Part shown: piece by piece, positions 1 through 6,698 of the stretch
Layout of the letters: every line of letters starts with the position of its first letter
Numbering within the stretch: position 1 is the stretch's first letter
NCBI GenBank assembly: GCA_002717185.1
Contig: PBDC01000066.1
Location: 1-15,013, forward strand
Origin: Rhodospirillaceae bacterium
Lineage (GTDB): Bacteria; Pseudomonadota; Alphaproteobacteria; UBA8366; GCA-2717185
Length of the DNA stretch: 15,013 nucleotides
Reading direction: 5' to 3'
Translations under genes and position numbers: made by a program
Notes under the pieces: model-generated
Databases searched by the model: none
Seen by the model: only the letters and a program-made list of their open reading frames with translations
Told to the model about the DNA's origin: nothing

Positions 1-564
1 ATGGTCTCCAACGTGCGGGAGGATGGAAAACCAATCGGCTCACTGGGCCACGGAGAAATCCAATTCCATTCGGACCTCTCCTATATGCCGCATCCAGGAA
101 CGTTTTCGCTGCTCTACGCCGTGGAGATCCCAGCGCAAGGCGGTGCCACGTCATGGTGCAACAATAACGCGGCCTATGACGGGCTAGACGCAGCGATGAA
201 GGCGCGGCTGGCGGGGTTGCGGGCGACGCATTTACATTTCAGGCCGGAACAGAATCCGGAACCGGCGGTTGATCATCCGATTGTTTGCACTCACCCGGAG
301 ACTGGGCGCAAGACGCTCTTCGTGAGCCCCAATTTCGCCAAAAACGTTGTCGGCATGACCAAGGACGAGAGCGAAACGCTACTCGAAACCCTTTTCGCCC
401 ACCAGACCCGAGACGAATATATCTGGACGCATGAATGGCGGGTCGGCGACCTAGTCTTGTGGGACAATCGCGCCACAATGCACCGCAGGGAACCCTTTCC
501 GGACGCCCAACGCCGCATCTTGAAACGGACGCAGATTTTTAGCGAAACGCGACCGGTCGCTTAA
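1..564 (+). CDS. TauD/TfdA-family Fe(II)/2-oxoglutarate dioxygenase, C-terminal part (5' end outside window)
   Basis: This is the C-terminal about 187 residues of a TauD/TfdA-type oxygenase, a family that uses Fe(II), O2 and 2-oxoglutarate to hydroxylate small substrates, often releasing a leaving group. The iron ligands are visible: HSD (H23, D25 counted from base 1) and the distal His in WDNRATMHRR (H161). The arginine-rich stretch RRILKR near residues 171-176 should hold the 2-oxoglutarate-binding Arg. Family members are usually about 280-300 residues, and the first residues here (VSNVREDGKPIGSLGHGE) align to mid-protein sequence just before the HxD motif. The ATG at base 1 is therefore probably an internal Met, with about 90-100 residues lying upstream of the window. 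The TAA stop at 562-564 overlaps the stop of the convergent amidohydrolase gene. Substrate unknown. Confidence 0.9.
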   Translation: MVSNVREDGKPIGSLGHGEIQFHSDLSYMPHPGTFSLLYAVEIPAQGGATSWCNNNAAYDGLDAAMKARLAGLRATHLHFRPEQNPEPAVDHPIVCTHPETGRKTLFVSPNFAKNVVGMTKDESETLLETLFAHQTRDEYIWTHEWRVGDLVLWDNRATMHRREPFPDAQRRILKRTQIFSETRPVA

Positions 565-1403
565 CCCGAAGTCGGCATCCAACGATAGACCTCCGTCAAG
601 CTGCCCCCCATCAGCATATCCCGCTCGCTGCCGGTCAGCCGGTCGGTAAGTCGAAACGGCTCTACGCCATCGCGGTAGCTCACCATGTTGATGGCCCGGG
701 TCCAGTCGGTGCCCCACAGGCATCGTTGAAAACCAAACGCGTCGAAGACCCTTGCCATCGGGTCCCAGATATCGTCGAACGGAAAGGGCTGTTGAGAAAG
801 TGTGCAGGCACCAGTCACTTTGACAACGATATTGTCATACTGCGCCAGAGCGAGCAGGTCCGGCAGGAAGGCGAAGGGCTCCTCCGGCACGGGTGGATGT
901 TGCGGCTGCTTTACCCCCAGATGATCGACGACGATGCGCGTGTTCGGGTAGCGATCTGCTATCTGCCCAACCTGCGGCAGACGGCCACTGCAGGCCAAAT
1001 TCAGCGGCAGCCCATGCCGACCCGCAGCAGCGCAGATACGCTCGATACCAGGATCATCTGCAGCCTCCGACAGGCCCGGCCGCATCATTATACGCACGCC
1101 CACCGTACCGTCGCGCGCCGCCCAGTCAGCTATCGTCTCTTCCGAGGCTTCGTCGTCAGGGTCGATTGGCTTGACCAGTGCGAACCGATCTGGATGCGCC
1201 GCGTGCACGTCGATTGCATAACTGTCGTCGTATCGGTACATGGTCCAGACTGATACCAAGATTGCGCCGTCGACCCCGACTTCGTCCATCGCCTTAACCA
1301 TATCGTCGCCGGTCACTTCTGGCGGTCCGGTCAACACTTCGACCCAGGGCCGTCCCAGATGGTCTCGCTCATAGCAATGAACCTGCGCATCGATAGTCGG
1401 CAT
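561..1403 (-). CDS. Amidohydrolase family protein (amidohydrolase_2 type, TIM-barrel metal-dependent hydrolase)
   Basis: A TIM-barrel metal-dependent hydrolase of about 280 residues, of the family that includes 2-pyrone-4,6-dicarboxylate lactonase-like and ACMSD-like decarboxylases. Visible hallmarks are the N-terminal strand MPTIDAQVHCYERDH (H9; the usual first His of HxH is Gln, as in many relatives), VVDHLG (D160-H161), the strand-8 motif LWGTDW (D233), and a C-terminal LMGGSLTEVYRW resembling the family's closing 'G..A..LY.W'. The ATG at 1403 has GGAG six bases upstream and matches the usual N-terminus. An ATG at 1415, also with an AGGGA, and a longer frame to 1472 are possible. It is divergent from the flavin monooxygenase operon across a 137-base region, which suggests shared control and a ring- or lactone-opening or decarboxylating step in the same pathway (inference). 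Its stop overlaps that of the convergent dioxygenase. Confidence 0.85.
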   Translation of the reverse strand: MPTIDAQVHCYERDHLGRPWVEVLTGPPEVTGDDMVKAMDEVGVDGAILVSVWTMYRYDDSYAIDVHAAHPDRFALVKPIDPDDEASEETIADWAARDGTVGVRIMMRPGLSEAADDPGIERICAAAGRHGLPLNLACSGRLPQVGQIADRYPNTRIVVDHLGVKQPQHPPVPEEPFAFLPDLLALAQYDNIVVKVTGACTLSQQPFPFDDIWDPMARVFDAFGFQRCLWGTDWTRAINMVSYRDGVEPFRLTDRLTGSERDMLMGGSLTEVYRWMPTSG

Positions 1404-1474
1404 TTCATTCTCCATCAATTCCCTGGGCAACAGCCTATCACCCAATGTCAACGCCGCAATCAAACGACACAAAC

Positions 1475-1503
1475 TTGGCCTGAGCCATTCAAGGCCGTAC
1501 CAT
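1475..1503 (+). promoter_or_regulatory. Candidate promoter with embedded palindrome upstream of the monooxygenase operon
   Basis: TTGGCC (1475-1480) and TACCAT (1498-1503) are separated by 17 bases and each match 4 of 6 positions of the sigma-70 -35 and -10 consensus. A perfect inverted repeat GGCCT-N10-AGGCC (1477-1496) lies across the -35 and spacer, where a repressor or activator could bind. A start of transcription near 1510 would favour the ATG at 1541 over a longer frame beginning at 1505. Weak consensus; inferred only. Confidence 0.3.
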
Positions 1504-1540
1504 CATGTTCAAATCTTTTTCGTTAATGAAAGGGACCGCA

Positions 1541-2656
1541 ATGCGCCTCGGCATGTTCATGCAGCCCGTCCACGACCCGAAACGCGACCTAACCCAGGTG
1601 CTGGAAGAGGACAGGCAGACTGTCCTACTGGCTGACCGGCTCGGCTATCACGAGATCTGGGTCGGTGAGCATACCGCTGCGACCTCGGAACCGATCACCG
1701 ATCCGATGGTGTTCCTAGCGACGCTGCTCGGCGAGACCAAGCAAATAAAAATGGGGCCGGGCGTCTATTGCCTGCCACACCAACACCCTTCGCGCATCGC
1801 CGGCCAGGCGGCCCTGTTCGACCATCTTTCTAAGGGTCGTTTCCAGATGGGCATCGGCAATGGCAGCCTTTCCTCGGATGTGGAGCTCTTCGAGGTCGGC
1901 GGCGGCACAGACCGCGGCGCCATGGTGCGCGAGTCGATCGAGCATATTCTCGCAATCTGGGACGGCGAGCCGCCTTACACACGCAAAGGCGATTTCTGGA
2001 ATGTTAAAATTGAAGACACCGGACGAGTCGATTACGGGGTCGGCTGCTTCATCAAGCCCTATCAGCAGCCGCACCCACCGATCGCGATCTCGATCATGTC
2101 GCCGAATTCCAGTAGCGCACGTATGGCCGGCGAGCAAGGCTGGATTCCGATTTCCGGCGCCGCCTTCCTACACCCACGCTACACGGCGAGCCATTGGCAA
2201 GCCTACCAGGAAGGTAGCGCGACGGCGGGCCGCACGGCCGACCCGGATATCTGGCGTGTGTCTCGCAACATCATCGTGGCACGCTCTGACCAGGAGGCGC
2301 ACGAATACATCATGGACCCAGATGGGCCAGTGAGCTTCTGGTTTCGCTACCTATTGTCTTCGCTGAAGGCGCGCGGCCTGCTCTCCTTCGTCGCACCCGA
2401 AGACCATCCTGACCCAGATTTGATCACTTGGCAGGAGGTTGCAGAATATCAAGTCGCCTGGGGATCACCCGCAACAGTCACAGACAAGCTGGTCGCGCTA
2501 CGCGACCAGACTGGCCCATTTGGCGTGCTAACCGCCATGGCGCTGGAATGGAGCCCCGAGTTCGGCAAACAGACAATGACGCTGCTAGCGAACGAGGTGA
2601 TGCCCGTCTTCAAGCAGCACGCCGATGCCACCAACGTGGCCAGCGCGGCGGAATAA
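1541..2656 (+). CDS. LLM-class flavin-dependent monooxygenase (limonene 1,2-monooxygenase/luciferase-like)
   Basis: A bacterial luciferase-like monooxygenase (TIM barrel) of about 371 residues. Such enzymes use reduced FMN supplied by a separate reductase and O2 to oxygenate a substrate. Seen here: the N-terminal MRLGMFMQPVHDPKRDL, the strand 'RLGYHEIWVGEHTA' with E43-H44 (the position of the catalytic His44 in luciferase alpha), HPSRIAGQAALFDHLSKGRF and the phosphate-loop-like MGIGNGS. The overall style resembles the LimB-like subgroup, whose known member epoxidises limonene; that likeness is by eye. The ATG at 1541 is preceded by AAAGGGA five bases away, so I prefer it to upstream in-frame ATGs at 1505 and 1526. 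It is the first gene of a + operon with a second flavin monooxygenase and a MetE-like protein. No obvious flavin reductase gene accompanies it. Confidence 0.88.
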   Translation: MRLGMFMQPVHDPKRDLTQVLEEDRQTVLLADRLGYHEIWVGEHTAATSEPITDPMVFLATLLGETKQIKMGPGVYCLPHQHPSRIAGQAALFDHLSKGRFQMGIGNGSLSSDVELFEVGGGTDRGAMVRESIEHILAIWDGEPPYTRKGDFWNVKIEDTGRVDYGVGCFIKPYQQPHPPIAISIMSPNSSSARMAGEQGWIPISGAAFLHPRYTASHWQAYQEGSATAGRTADPDIWRVSRNIIVARSDQEAHEYIMDPDGPVSFWFRYLLSSLKARGLLSFVAPEDHPDPDLITWQEVAEYQVAWGSPATVTDKLVALRDQTGPFGVLTAMALEWSPEFGKQTMTLLANEVMPVFKQHADATNVASAAE

Positions 2657-2698
2657 AGCATGTTCAACAGGAACGAATAGCAGCTAAGGAGATACCCA

Positions 2699-3790
2699 AT
2701 GGATGTCGGTATGATGATGTTGTTCACCAACTATGGCTGGGACGACTGCCCGGACGACCGGGTCTGGGAGGAGGAGTTACGCCTCGCGGCAATTGCAGCA
2801 GATTCCGGCTTCGACTGCCTGTGGTCGGCCGAACATCACTTCAACGACTACTCCTTTGTGCCGGACAACATGCATCTGATGAGCCATATGACGGCACTTT
2901 ACCCTCACATGGATGTCGGCACAGCAGCAGTAATCCTACCCTGGCACGACCCACTGCGGGTGGCAGAGAATGCCGCAGTACTCGACATGCTAAGCAAGGG
3001 CAAATTGCGGCTTGGCTTTGGGCGTGGACTGGCGCGGCGTGAATTTGAGGCCTTCCGCATCAACATGGACGAATCGCGGACCCGCTTCGACGAGGCAGCG
3101 CCAATGATCGTCGAGGCGCTGGAGACCGGCTTTATCGAAGGCGACGGGCCACACTACAAGCAGCCGCGCACCGAGATCCGCCCACGGCCGCAGCATTCCT
3201 TCGACGGCCGCATCTATGCAGTTGCATCCAGCGAGGACTCGGTGAAGTCCGCCGCCAAACTAGGGGCCCATGTAGTTATGTTCGCCGATCGGCCCTGGGA
3301 GATGCGCTTGCCAGTGATCGAGCGTGGCCGCGAGCTACATCGCAAAATTCACGGTACCGAACCGCCGACACCGATGCTCACTGAATTCGTCGTCTGCGGC
3401 ACCGATCTAGCGGCCTGCGAAGAAGAGGCGCGTCAGTATCAGGGCAAGTTCGTCGAGAGCAACTTCTACCATTACGAATTCCTCGGCGAGCATTTCGCAA
3501 CTGTAAAGGGTTACGACTCCTACCAGCAGAAAGCCGCGATCGCGAAGGAAACCGGAATGGGTGGAGCCGTTGACGGCTTCATGAAAGCCGCAAGCTGGGG
3601 CACACCCGATAAGATCCTGCGTGGCCTGGAGGAACGCCGAGCCCTAGTCGGTGATTTCGAGCTCAATGTCGCGTTCCGGTTCGGTGGAACCCCTTACGAT
3701 GTTTGCGAGCGTGGTATCAAACTATTCGCGAAAGAGATTTTACCAGTACTGAAAAGTTGGGGCTCAGTGAAGGCAGCGGCCGCCGAATAG
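2699..3790 (+). CDS. LLM-class flavin-dependent oxidoreductase, second paralog (luciferase alpha-like)
   Basis: A second luciferase-like flavin monooxygenase of 363 residues, clearly divergent from its upstream neighbour. The motif SAEHHFNDYS (H46-H47) is the EHHF-type signature seen in luciferase alpha subunits. It is followed by HDPLRVAENAAVLDMLSKGK and LRLGFGRGLARREFEAF, the usual flavin-phosphate region, and a C-terminal ending typical of the family (FAKEILPVLKSW). The start is secure: AAGGAG at 2686-2691 lies seven bases before the ATG. The gap from the upstream monooxygenase is 42 bases, and the MetE-like gene follows after only 4 bases, so the three are probably co-transcribed. Two adjacent, different LLM proteins could be separate enzymes or a heterodimer like LuxAB; the sequence does not decide. 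Substrate unknown. Confidence 0.9.
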   Translation: MDVGMMMLFTNYGWDDCPDDRVWEEELRLAAIAADSGFDCLWSAEHHFNDYSFVPDNMHLMSHMTALYPHMDVGTAAVILPWHDPLRVAENAAVLDMLSKGKLRLGFGRGLARREFEAFRINMDESRTRFDEAAPMIVEALETGFIEGDGPHYKQPRTEIRPRPQHSFDGRIYAVASSEDSVKSAAKLGAHVVMFADRPWEMRLPVIERGRELHRKIHGTEPPTPMLTEFVVCGTDLAACEEEARQYQGKFVESNFYHYEFLGEHFATVKGYDSYQQKAAIAKETGMGGAVDGFMKAASWGTPDKILRGLEERRALVGDFELNVAFRFGGTPYDVCERGIKLFAKEILPVLKSWGSVKAAAAE

Positions 3791-3794
3791 TTTC

Positions 3795-4952
3795 GTGTCC
3801 GCAAAGCGTATACTCACCACACACGCCGGCAGCCTGCCGCGGCCACGGCGGCTAGTTGAGCTTTACGCCGACCGGATTTCCGGGGCGGTCGTCGACAACG
3901 CTGAACTGGTTCGTGAGGCCGAGGCAGCAACGCGCTGGGTAGTGGAGCGGCAACGCGAGGCAGGCATCGATATACCGAGCGACGGCGAACAACTACGAGA
4001 GGCCTTCTTTCTTTACGTTCAGCGTCGCATGACGGGGTTCTCTGGCGTTTGGCAGCGACCGGCCCGCACCGAACTAGACGACTATCCGGAATTTGCCGCA
4101 CAATTGCGGAATGCCGAGGCAAGGAAAATCGCAGTTAGTAATAGGGTGCCTCCAAAAGCCACCGGCCCTGTCGGCTATTCGGATCCAGAAGCCAACTTGG
4201 CGGAACTCGACACTTTCGCTGCCGCGCTGAAGGAGGCCGGCGGGGACTTTACGGACGCCTTCATGACAGCGCCCTCACCTGGCATTGTCGCGACAGCAAT
4301 GAAAAACGAATTTTACGCCAGCGAGGACGATTATCTCGACGCGCTCTCCGAAGCCTTGCGGGTTGAGTACGAAGCAGCGCACCAGTATGGCTACCTTTTG
4401 CAGATAGATGCGCCGGATTTAGCGATGGAACGGCACTTCTCCTATGCCGACCAATCCCTCAATACCTTTGTCGATTTCGTTGAGCGGGTCATCATCCGTA
4501 TCAACGCAGCGGTGCGTAACGTGCCGCGAGAGAGAATACGGCTGCATGTTTGCTGGGGCAATTATGAATCGCCGCACGACAAGGATGTGGCACTGGAGGC
4601 AATTCTGCCTGCGCTCCTACAGGCAGATGTGGGTGCTTTCCTGCTACCATTCGCTAATCCCCGCCACCAGCACGAGATCAAACTATTCCGCGATGCTCCG
4701 CTGAGAGCCGGCCAGTCACTCATCGTTGGCGTCATAGACACCCAGACCGCCTTCGTCGAGCACCCGGAGACTATCGCCGACCGGCTAGAGCGGGCGGCGG
4801 AGATGGTCGGCGATCCAAACCGTATCCAGGCGGGCACTGATTGCGGATTCGATACATCGGCCGGCATGGGGCGTCTTACTGCAGACGTGGTTTGGGCCAA
4901 GCTGAAAGCGATGAAAGATGGCGCGGAACTTGCCAGTTCAAGGCTGTTCTAG
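3795..4952 (+). CDS. MetE C-terminal-domain-like, zinc-dependent thiol/methyl transferase (epoxyalkane:CoM transferase-like)
   Basis: A 385-residue protein of the cobalamin-independent methionine synthase C-terminal-domain superfamily, without the MetE N-terminal half. The family activates a thiol on zinc and alkylates it; members include methionine synthases and epoxyalkane:coenzyme M transferase, which is close to this size. Zinc ligands are visible: HVC (H251, C253), a glutamate in PRHQHE (E294) and TDCGF (C350). The N-terminus TTHAGSLPRP and the strand LQIDAPDLA are standard for the stand-alone group. The start is GTG at 3795, four bases after the stop of the upstream monooxygenase, so translation is probably coupled. 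No good Shine-Dalgarno is needed or seen in the gap. Whether it methylates, demethylates or opens epoxides with a thiol cannot be told from sequence; the monooxygenase partners make the epoxide role plausible. Confidence 0.87.
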   Translation: MSAKRILTTHAGSLPRPRRLVELYADRISGAVVDNAELVREAEAATRWVVERQREAGIDIPSDGEQLREAFFLYVQRRMTGFSGVWQRPARTELDDYPEFAAQLRNAEARKIAVSNRVPPKATGPVGYSDPEANLAELDTFAAALKEAGGDFTDAFMTAPSPGIVATAMKNEFYASEDDYLDALSEALRVEYEAAHQYGYLLQIDAPDLAMERHFSYADQSLNTFVDFVERVIIRINAAVRNVPRERIRLHVCWGNYESPHDKDVALEAILPALLQADVGAFLLPFANPRHQHEIKLFRDAPLRAGQSLIVGVIDTQTAFVEHPETIADRLERAAEMVGDPNRIQAGTDCGFDTSAGMGRLTADVVWAKLKAMKDGAELASSRLF

Positions 4953-5321
4953 GCTAACTAACCCCGCCCTATCGGGCCTAACTATCAAGGTAGGCGCAAA
5001 TTTCCCCCTTAGGGTATTAAAATTGCTGACATAATCACTTTTGCGCCATACGCAAAGCACATCACACACACCGCGTCATCTAGTCTTGGAATGGCATTAC
5101 ATTCTGGAACCCTCTCACAGGACGAGTGCCAGGAGGCGTTAGAAGCATTAGAGCTAAGTATGACCAATTGATTTATCGATAACGGCAATCCCTTCTTAGG
5201 TTCCGATACCAATAATTTGGCCATATGCACGTCGTGGGAAGCACGCATTCTCAATCAAAGAACAGTGCTCAAAGAAACGTAGAACTATTGGCGGTTGGGT
5301 AGTACAGGGCCCGATTGCGGT
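4953..5321. other. Intergenic gap without a recognisable gene
   Basis: This 369-base stretch separates the 3' end of the + monooxygenase operon from the 3' end of the - SnoaL-like gene. It is more AT-rich than its flanks. Two small structures are seen: overlapping weak hairpins just after the MetE-like stop (GCCC-TATC-GGGC at 4966-4977, or TAGGC/GCCTA at 4950-4980) without a T-run, and a perfect 6-bp inverted repeat at 5040-5056. An 81-codon open frame on the - strand (5254-5009) shows no family motif. I see no RNA gene here. Confidence 0.6.
5040..5056. repeat. Perfect inverted repeat TTTGCG-N5-CGCAAA
   Basis: TTTGCG (5040-5045) and CGCAAA (5051-5056) are perfect reverse complements separated by CCATA. 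The size and spacing fit a dimeric-regulator operator or a small hairpin. It lies about 90 bases past the MetE-like gene and not directly in front of any recognised gene, so its role is unclear. Confidence 0.4.
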
Positions 5322-5873
5322 TCAGGTATCAATCCCAGCCTCGCGTCGCATCTTGAAGATTGGGTCATCCTGACTACGCTGCTGCTGCGTCCATTCGGGT
5401 TTAACCGGTGGGGCTTTGCCAGTAAAGACGCGGGTCGACTCGAATACACAGATGCGGTCGGCGATCAACCAAGGGCCGCCGTCTCGGCGCTCCACCCGGT
5501 CAACATAACGGCCATACGATGACAATTGCATTGGATCAGCGCCGTCGCCCGCGCCATAGGCCTTCTGGCCCCGCTCGTCTAAGGTGTGCGCTGTCATGAA
5601 ATAGGTCTCACTTACTGCAACCTTGTCCGAGGCGAATTCGATAAGACAGTTACCAAGGAAATGCATGCATTGCGGCAGCGGCCCGACACGCTCGCTAGCA
5701 AACGCGATGAAGCCCGGCACGTCGCCGACGAAATCGCCGTGATCATCACGTGCATCGGGATGGTAAACAGCGCGTACCATCTCCCAATCACCACGGTCCA
5801 CGCCACGCGAATAGCGCAACATAAGGTCGCGGATCTCCTCGCGATCGATGATCTGCTGCATCGTCAAGCTCAT
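5322..5873 (-). CDS. SnoaL-like / NTF2-fold protein (nuclear transport factor 2 family)
   Basis: A protein of about 183 residues with the SnoaL_4/NTF2-like alpha+beta barrel. The start MQQIIDREEIRDLMLRYSRG followed by DRGDWEMVRAVYHPDA is the classic opening, and MHFLGN and SETYF supply later strands. Members include dehydratases, isomerases, LinA-type dehydrochlorinase and ring-hydroxylating-oxygenase small-subunit relatives. An Asp in GVDRGD (D28 counted from the GTG at 5879) and the His in MHFLG (H73) sit where the LinA/scytalone dehydratase Asp-His dyad is found, so a lyase activity is possible. GGGGAGGG at 5883-5890 serves an ATG at 5873 or a GTG at 5879; I chose the ATG for spacing. It lies downstream of a doubtful small ORF on the same strand. 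Substrate unknown. Confidence 0.85.
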   Translation of the reverse strand: MSLTMQQIIDREEIRDLMLRYSRGVDRGDWEMVRAVYHPDARDDHGDFVGDVPGFIAFASERVGPLPQCMHFLGNCLIEFASDKVAVSETYFMTAHTLDERGQKAYGAGDGADPMQLSSYGRYVDRVERRDGGPWLIADRICVFESTRVFTGKAPPVKPEWTQQQRSQDDPIFKMRREAGIDT

Positions 5874-5912
5874 AAACACTTACCCTCCCCTAAGTTACTT
5901 CGTCGGCAACGA

Positions 5913-6152
5913 TCACGGTTCAAACCACGAAGTGACATACTGTTCGAGCACACAATAAATTGAGCAGTCGAAGCTGGCCCGGCCCCAAGGTGCGATGATC
6001 GCGATTGCCAATGCACCGCCCAGCAGGATGACAACTGTGAGATAGGTCAACGCCACGCCAGCCGATTTCAGCACGTCGAGCCAAAGCGGCTCGCCGAATT
6101 CCGTCTTTCGGTTGATCCCGTTGCCCTCAATATCTGGTTTTTTCTCGTTCAT
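5913..6152 (-). CDS. Small hypothetical single-pass membrane protein (doubtful)
   Basis: A 79-codon frame with a charged N-terminus (MNEKKPDIEG) followed by one convincing hydrophobic segment, roughly residues 29-55 (SAGVALTYLTVVILLGGALA and beyond), and a short Cys-containing tail. I do not recognise a family. The ATG at 6152 has no clear Shine-Dalgarno. It lies 39 bases upstream of the SnoaL-like gene on the same strand and just downstream of a decayed pdxA-like fragment, so it could be a real small membrane protein, a remnant, or chance. The membrane segment reading as a coherent helix is the only support. Confidence 0.35.
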   Translation of the reverse strand: MNEKKPDIEGNGINRKTEFGEPLWLDVLKSAGVALTYLTVVILLGGALAIAIIAPWGRASFDCSIYCVLEQYVTSWFEP

Positions 6153-6221
6153 ATCCGCAGCTTGGCTTACGTTTCCGTGAACCGCAAGGCCACCGGCTTC
6201 GCCCTAAGCCGCAAGCCCGAA

Positions 6222-6494
6222 TTACAGTGCCTGCGTAACGCCGAGGTTGAGCGGTTGCGGGTTGGCTTTTCCTTTGCCGGCGATGTCGTAGGCAGAACCG
6301 TGCGTTGTAGTGACCGTAGGCACCGGTGAGCCGCCATGCACGACCACACCGCGGTCAAATTCAAACAGCTTGTTCGCGACTTGGCTCTGATCGTGATACT
6401 TGGCAACGATGCAATTGGTATCCTTCTTCTTCGCATCGATATAAATGATATCGGCGGACAGCAGTCGTTTCACAGTCTTAATCGACGGTTCCAA
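6222..6494 (-). pseudogene. C-terminal remnant of a PdxA-like (4-hydroxythreonine-4-phosphate dehydrogenase family) gene
   Basis: About 90 codons match the C-terminal quarter of the PdxA family, NAD-dependent dehydrogenases normally of about 330 residues that act in pyridoxal phosphate synthesis or, as PdxA2-like paralogs, in catabolic clusters. The signature is AKYHDQ followed by FEFDRGVVV, then TTTHGSAYDIAGKGKA, equivalent to the family's 'YHDQ', 'G.g.GvN.t.glp' and 'DHGTA.diAG.GkA'. An in-frame TGA at 6498-6500 closes the frame two codons above the first possible start (TTG at 6494), and no upstream PdxA sequence (metal and phosphate motifs, NAD region) was found in the 200 bases beyond. 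I read it as a truncated relic, not a functional gene. Confidence 0.65.
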
Positions 6495-6656
6495 ACATCA
6501 AAATTGAAGAGTTTAATGACAAACTGAGAAGTTCGTGTTCGAAGTCACCGCACTAAAATGCCATTTCACCATTAGGTGAGTTTCTCGCAGGGTACGTATG
6601 TACGGCCACGCCCATGACCTAAAATTTGAACGATCTCATTAACACCGAAGCGGAAA

Positions 6657-6684
6657 CCTTTGGCCGTCTCGTGTCGGCCTTAGG
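6657..6684 (-). terminator. Hairpin downstream of the MFS transporter gene, candidate terminator
   Basis: Read on the - strand, 14 bases after the MFS stop codon, CCT-AA-GGCCG pairs with CGGCC-AA-AGG around an 8-base loop: a 5-bp GC stem, a 2x2 internal loop and a 3-bp outer stem, followed by only TTT. This fits a weak intrinsic terminator for the HAD-MFS unit. The short T-tract limits confidence. Confidence 0.45.
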
Positions 6685-6698
6685 CGACAACGCTCTGA

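Noticed and set aside
726..1253. Open frame of 175 codons on + inside the amidohydrolase
   Set aside because: It is antisense to a conserved enzyme, has no family motif and reads as a GC-driven shadow.
4950..4980. Terminator after the MetE-like gene
   Set aside because: Two mutually exclusive 4-5 bp stems and no T-run; not enough for a call.
5009..5254. 81-codon frame on - in the intergenic gap
   Set aside because: No ribosome binding site, no domain and no membrane or signal pattern; consistent with chance in a gap.
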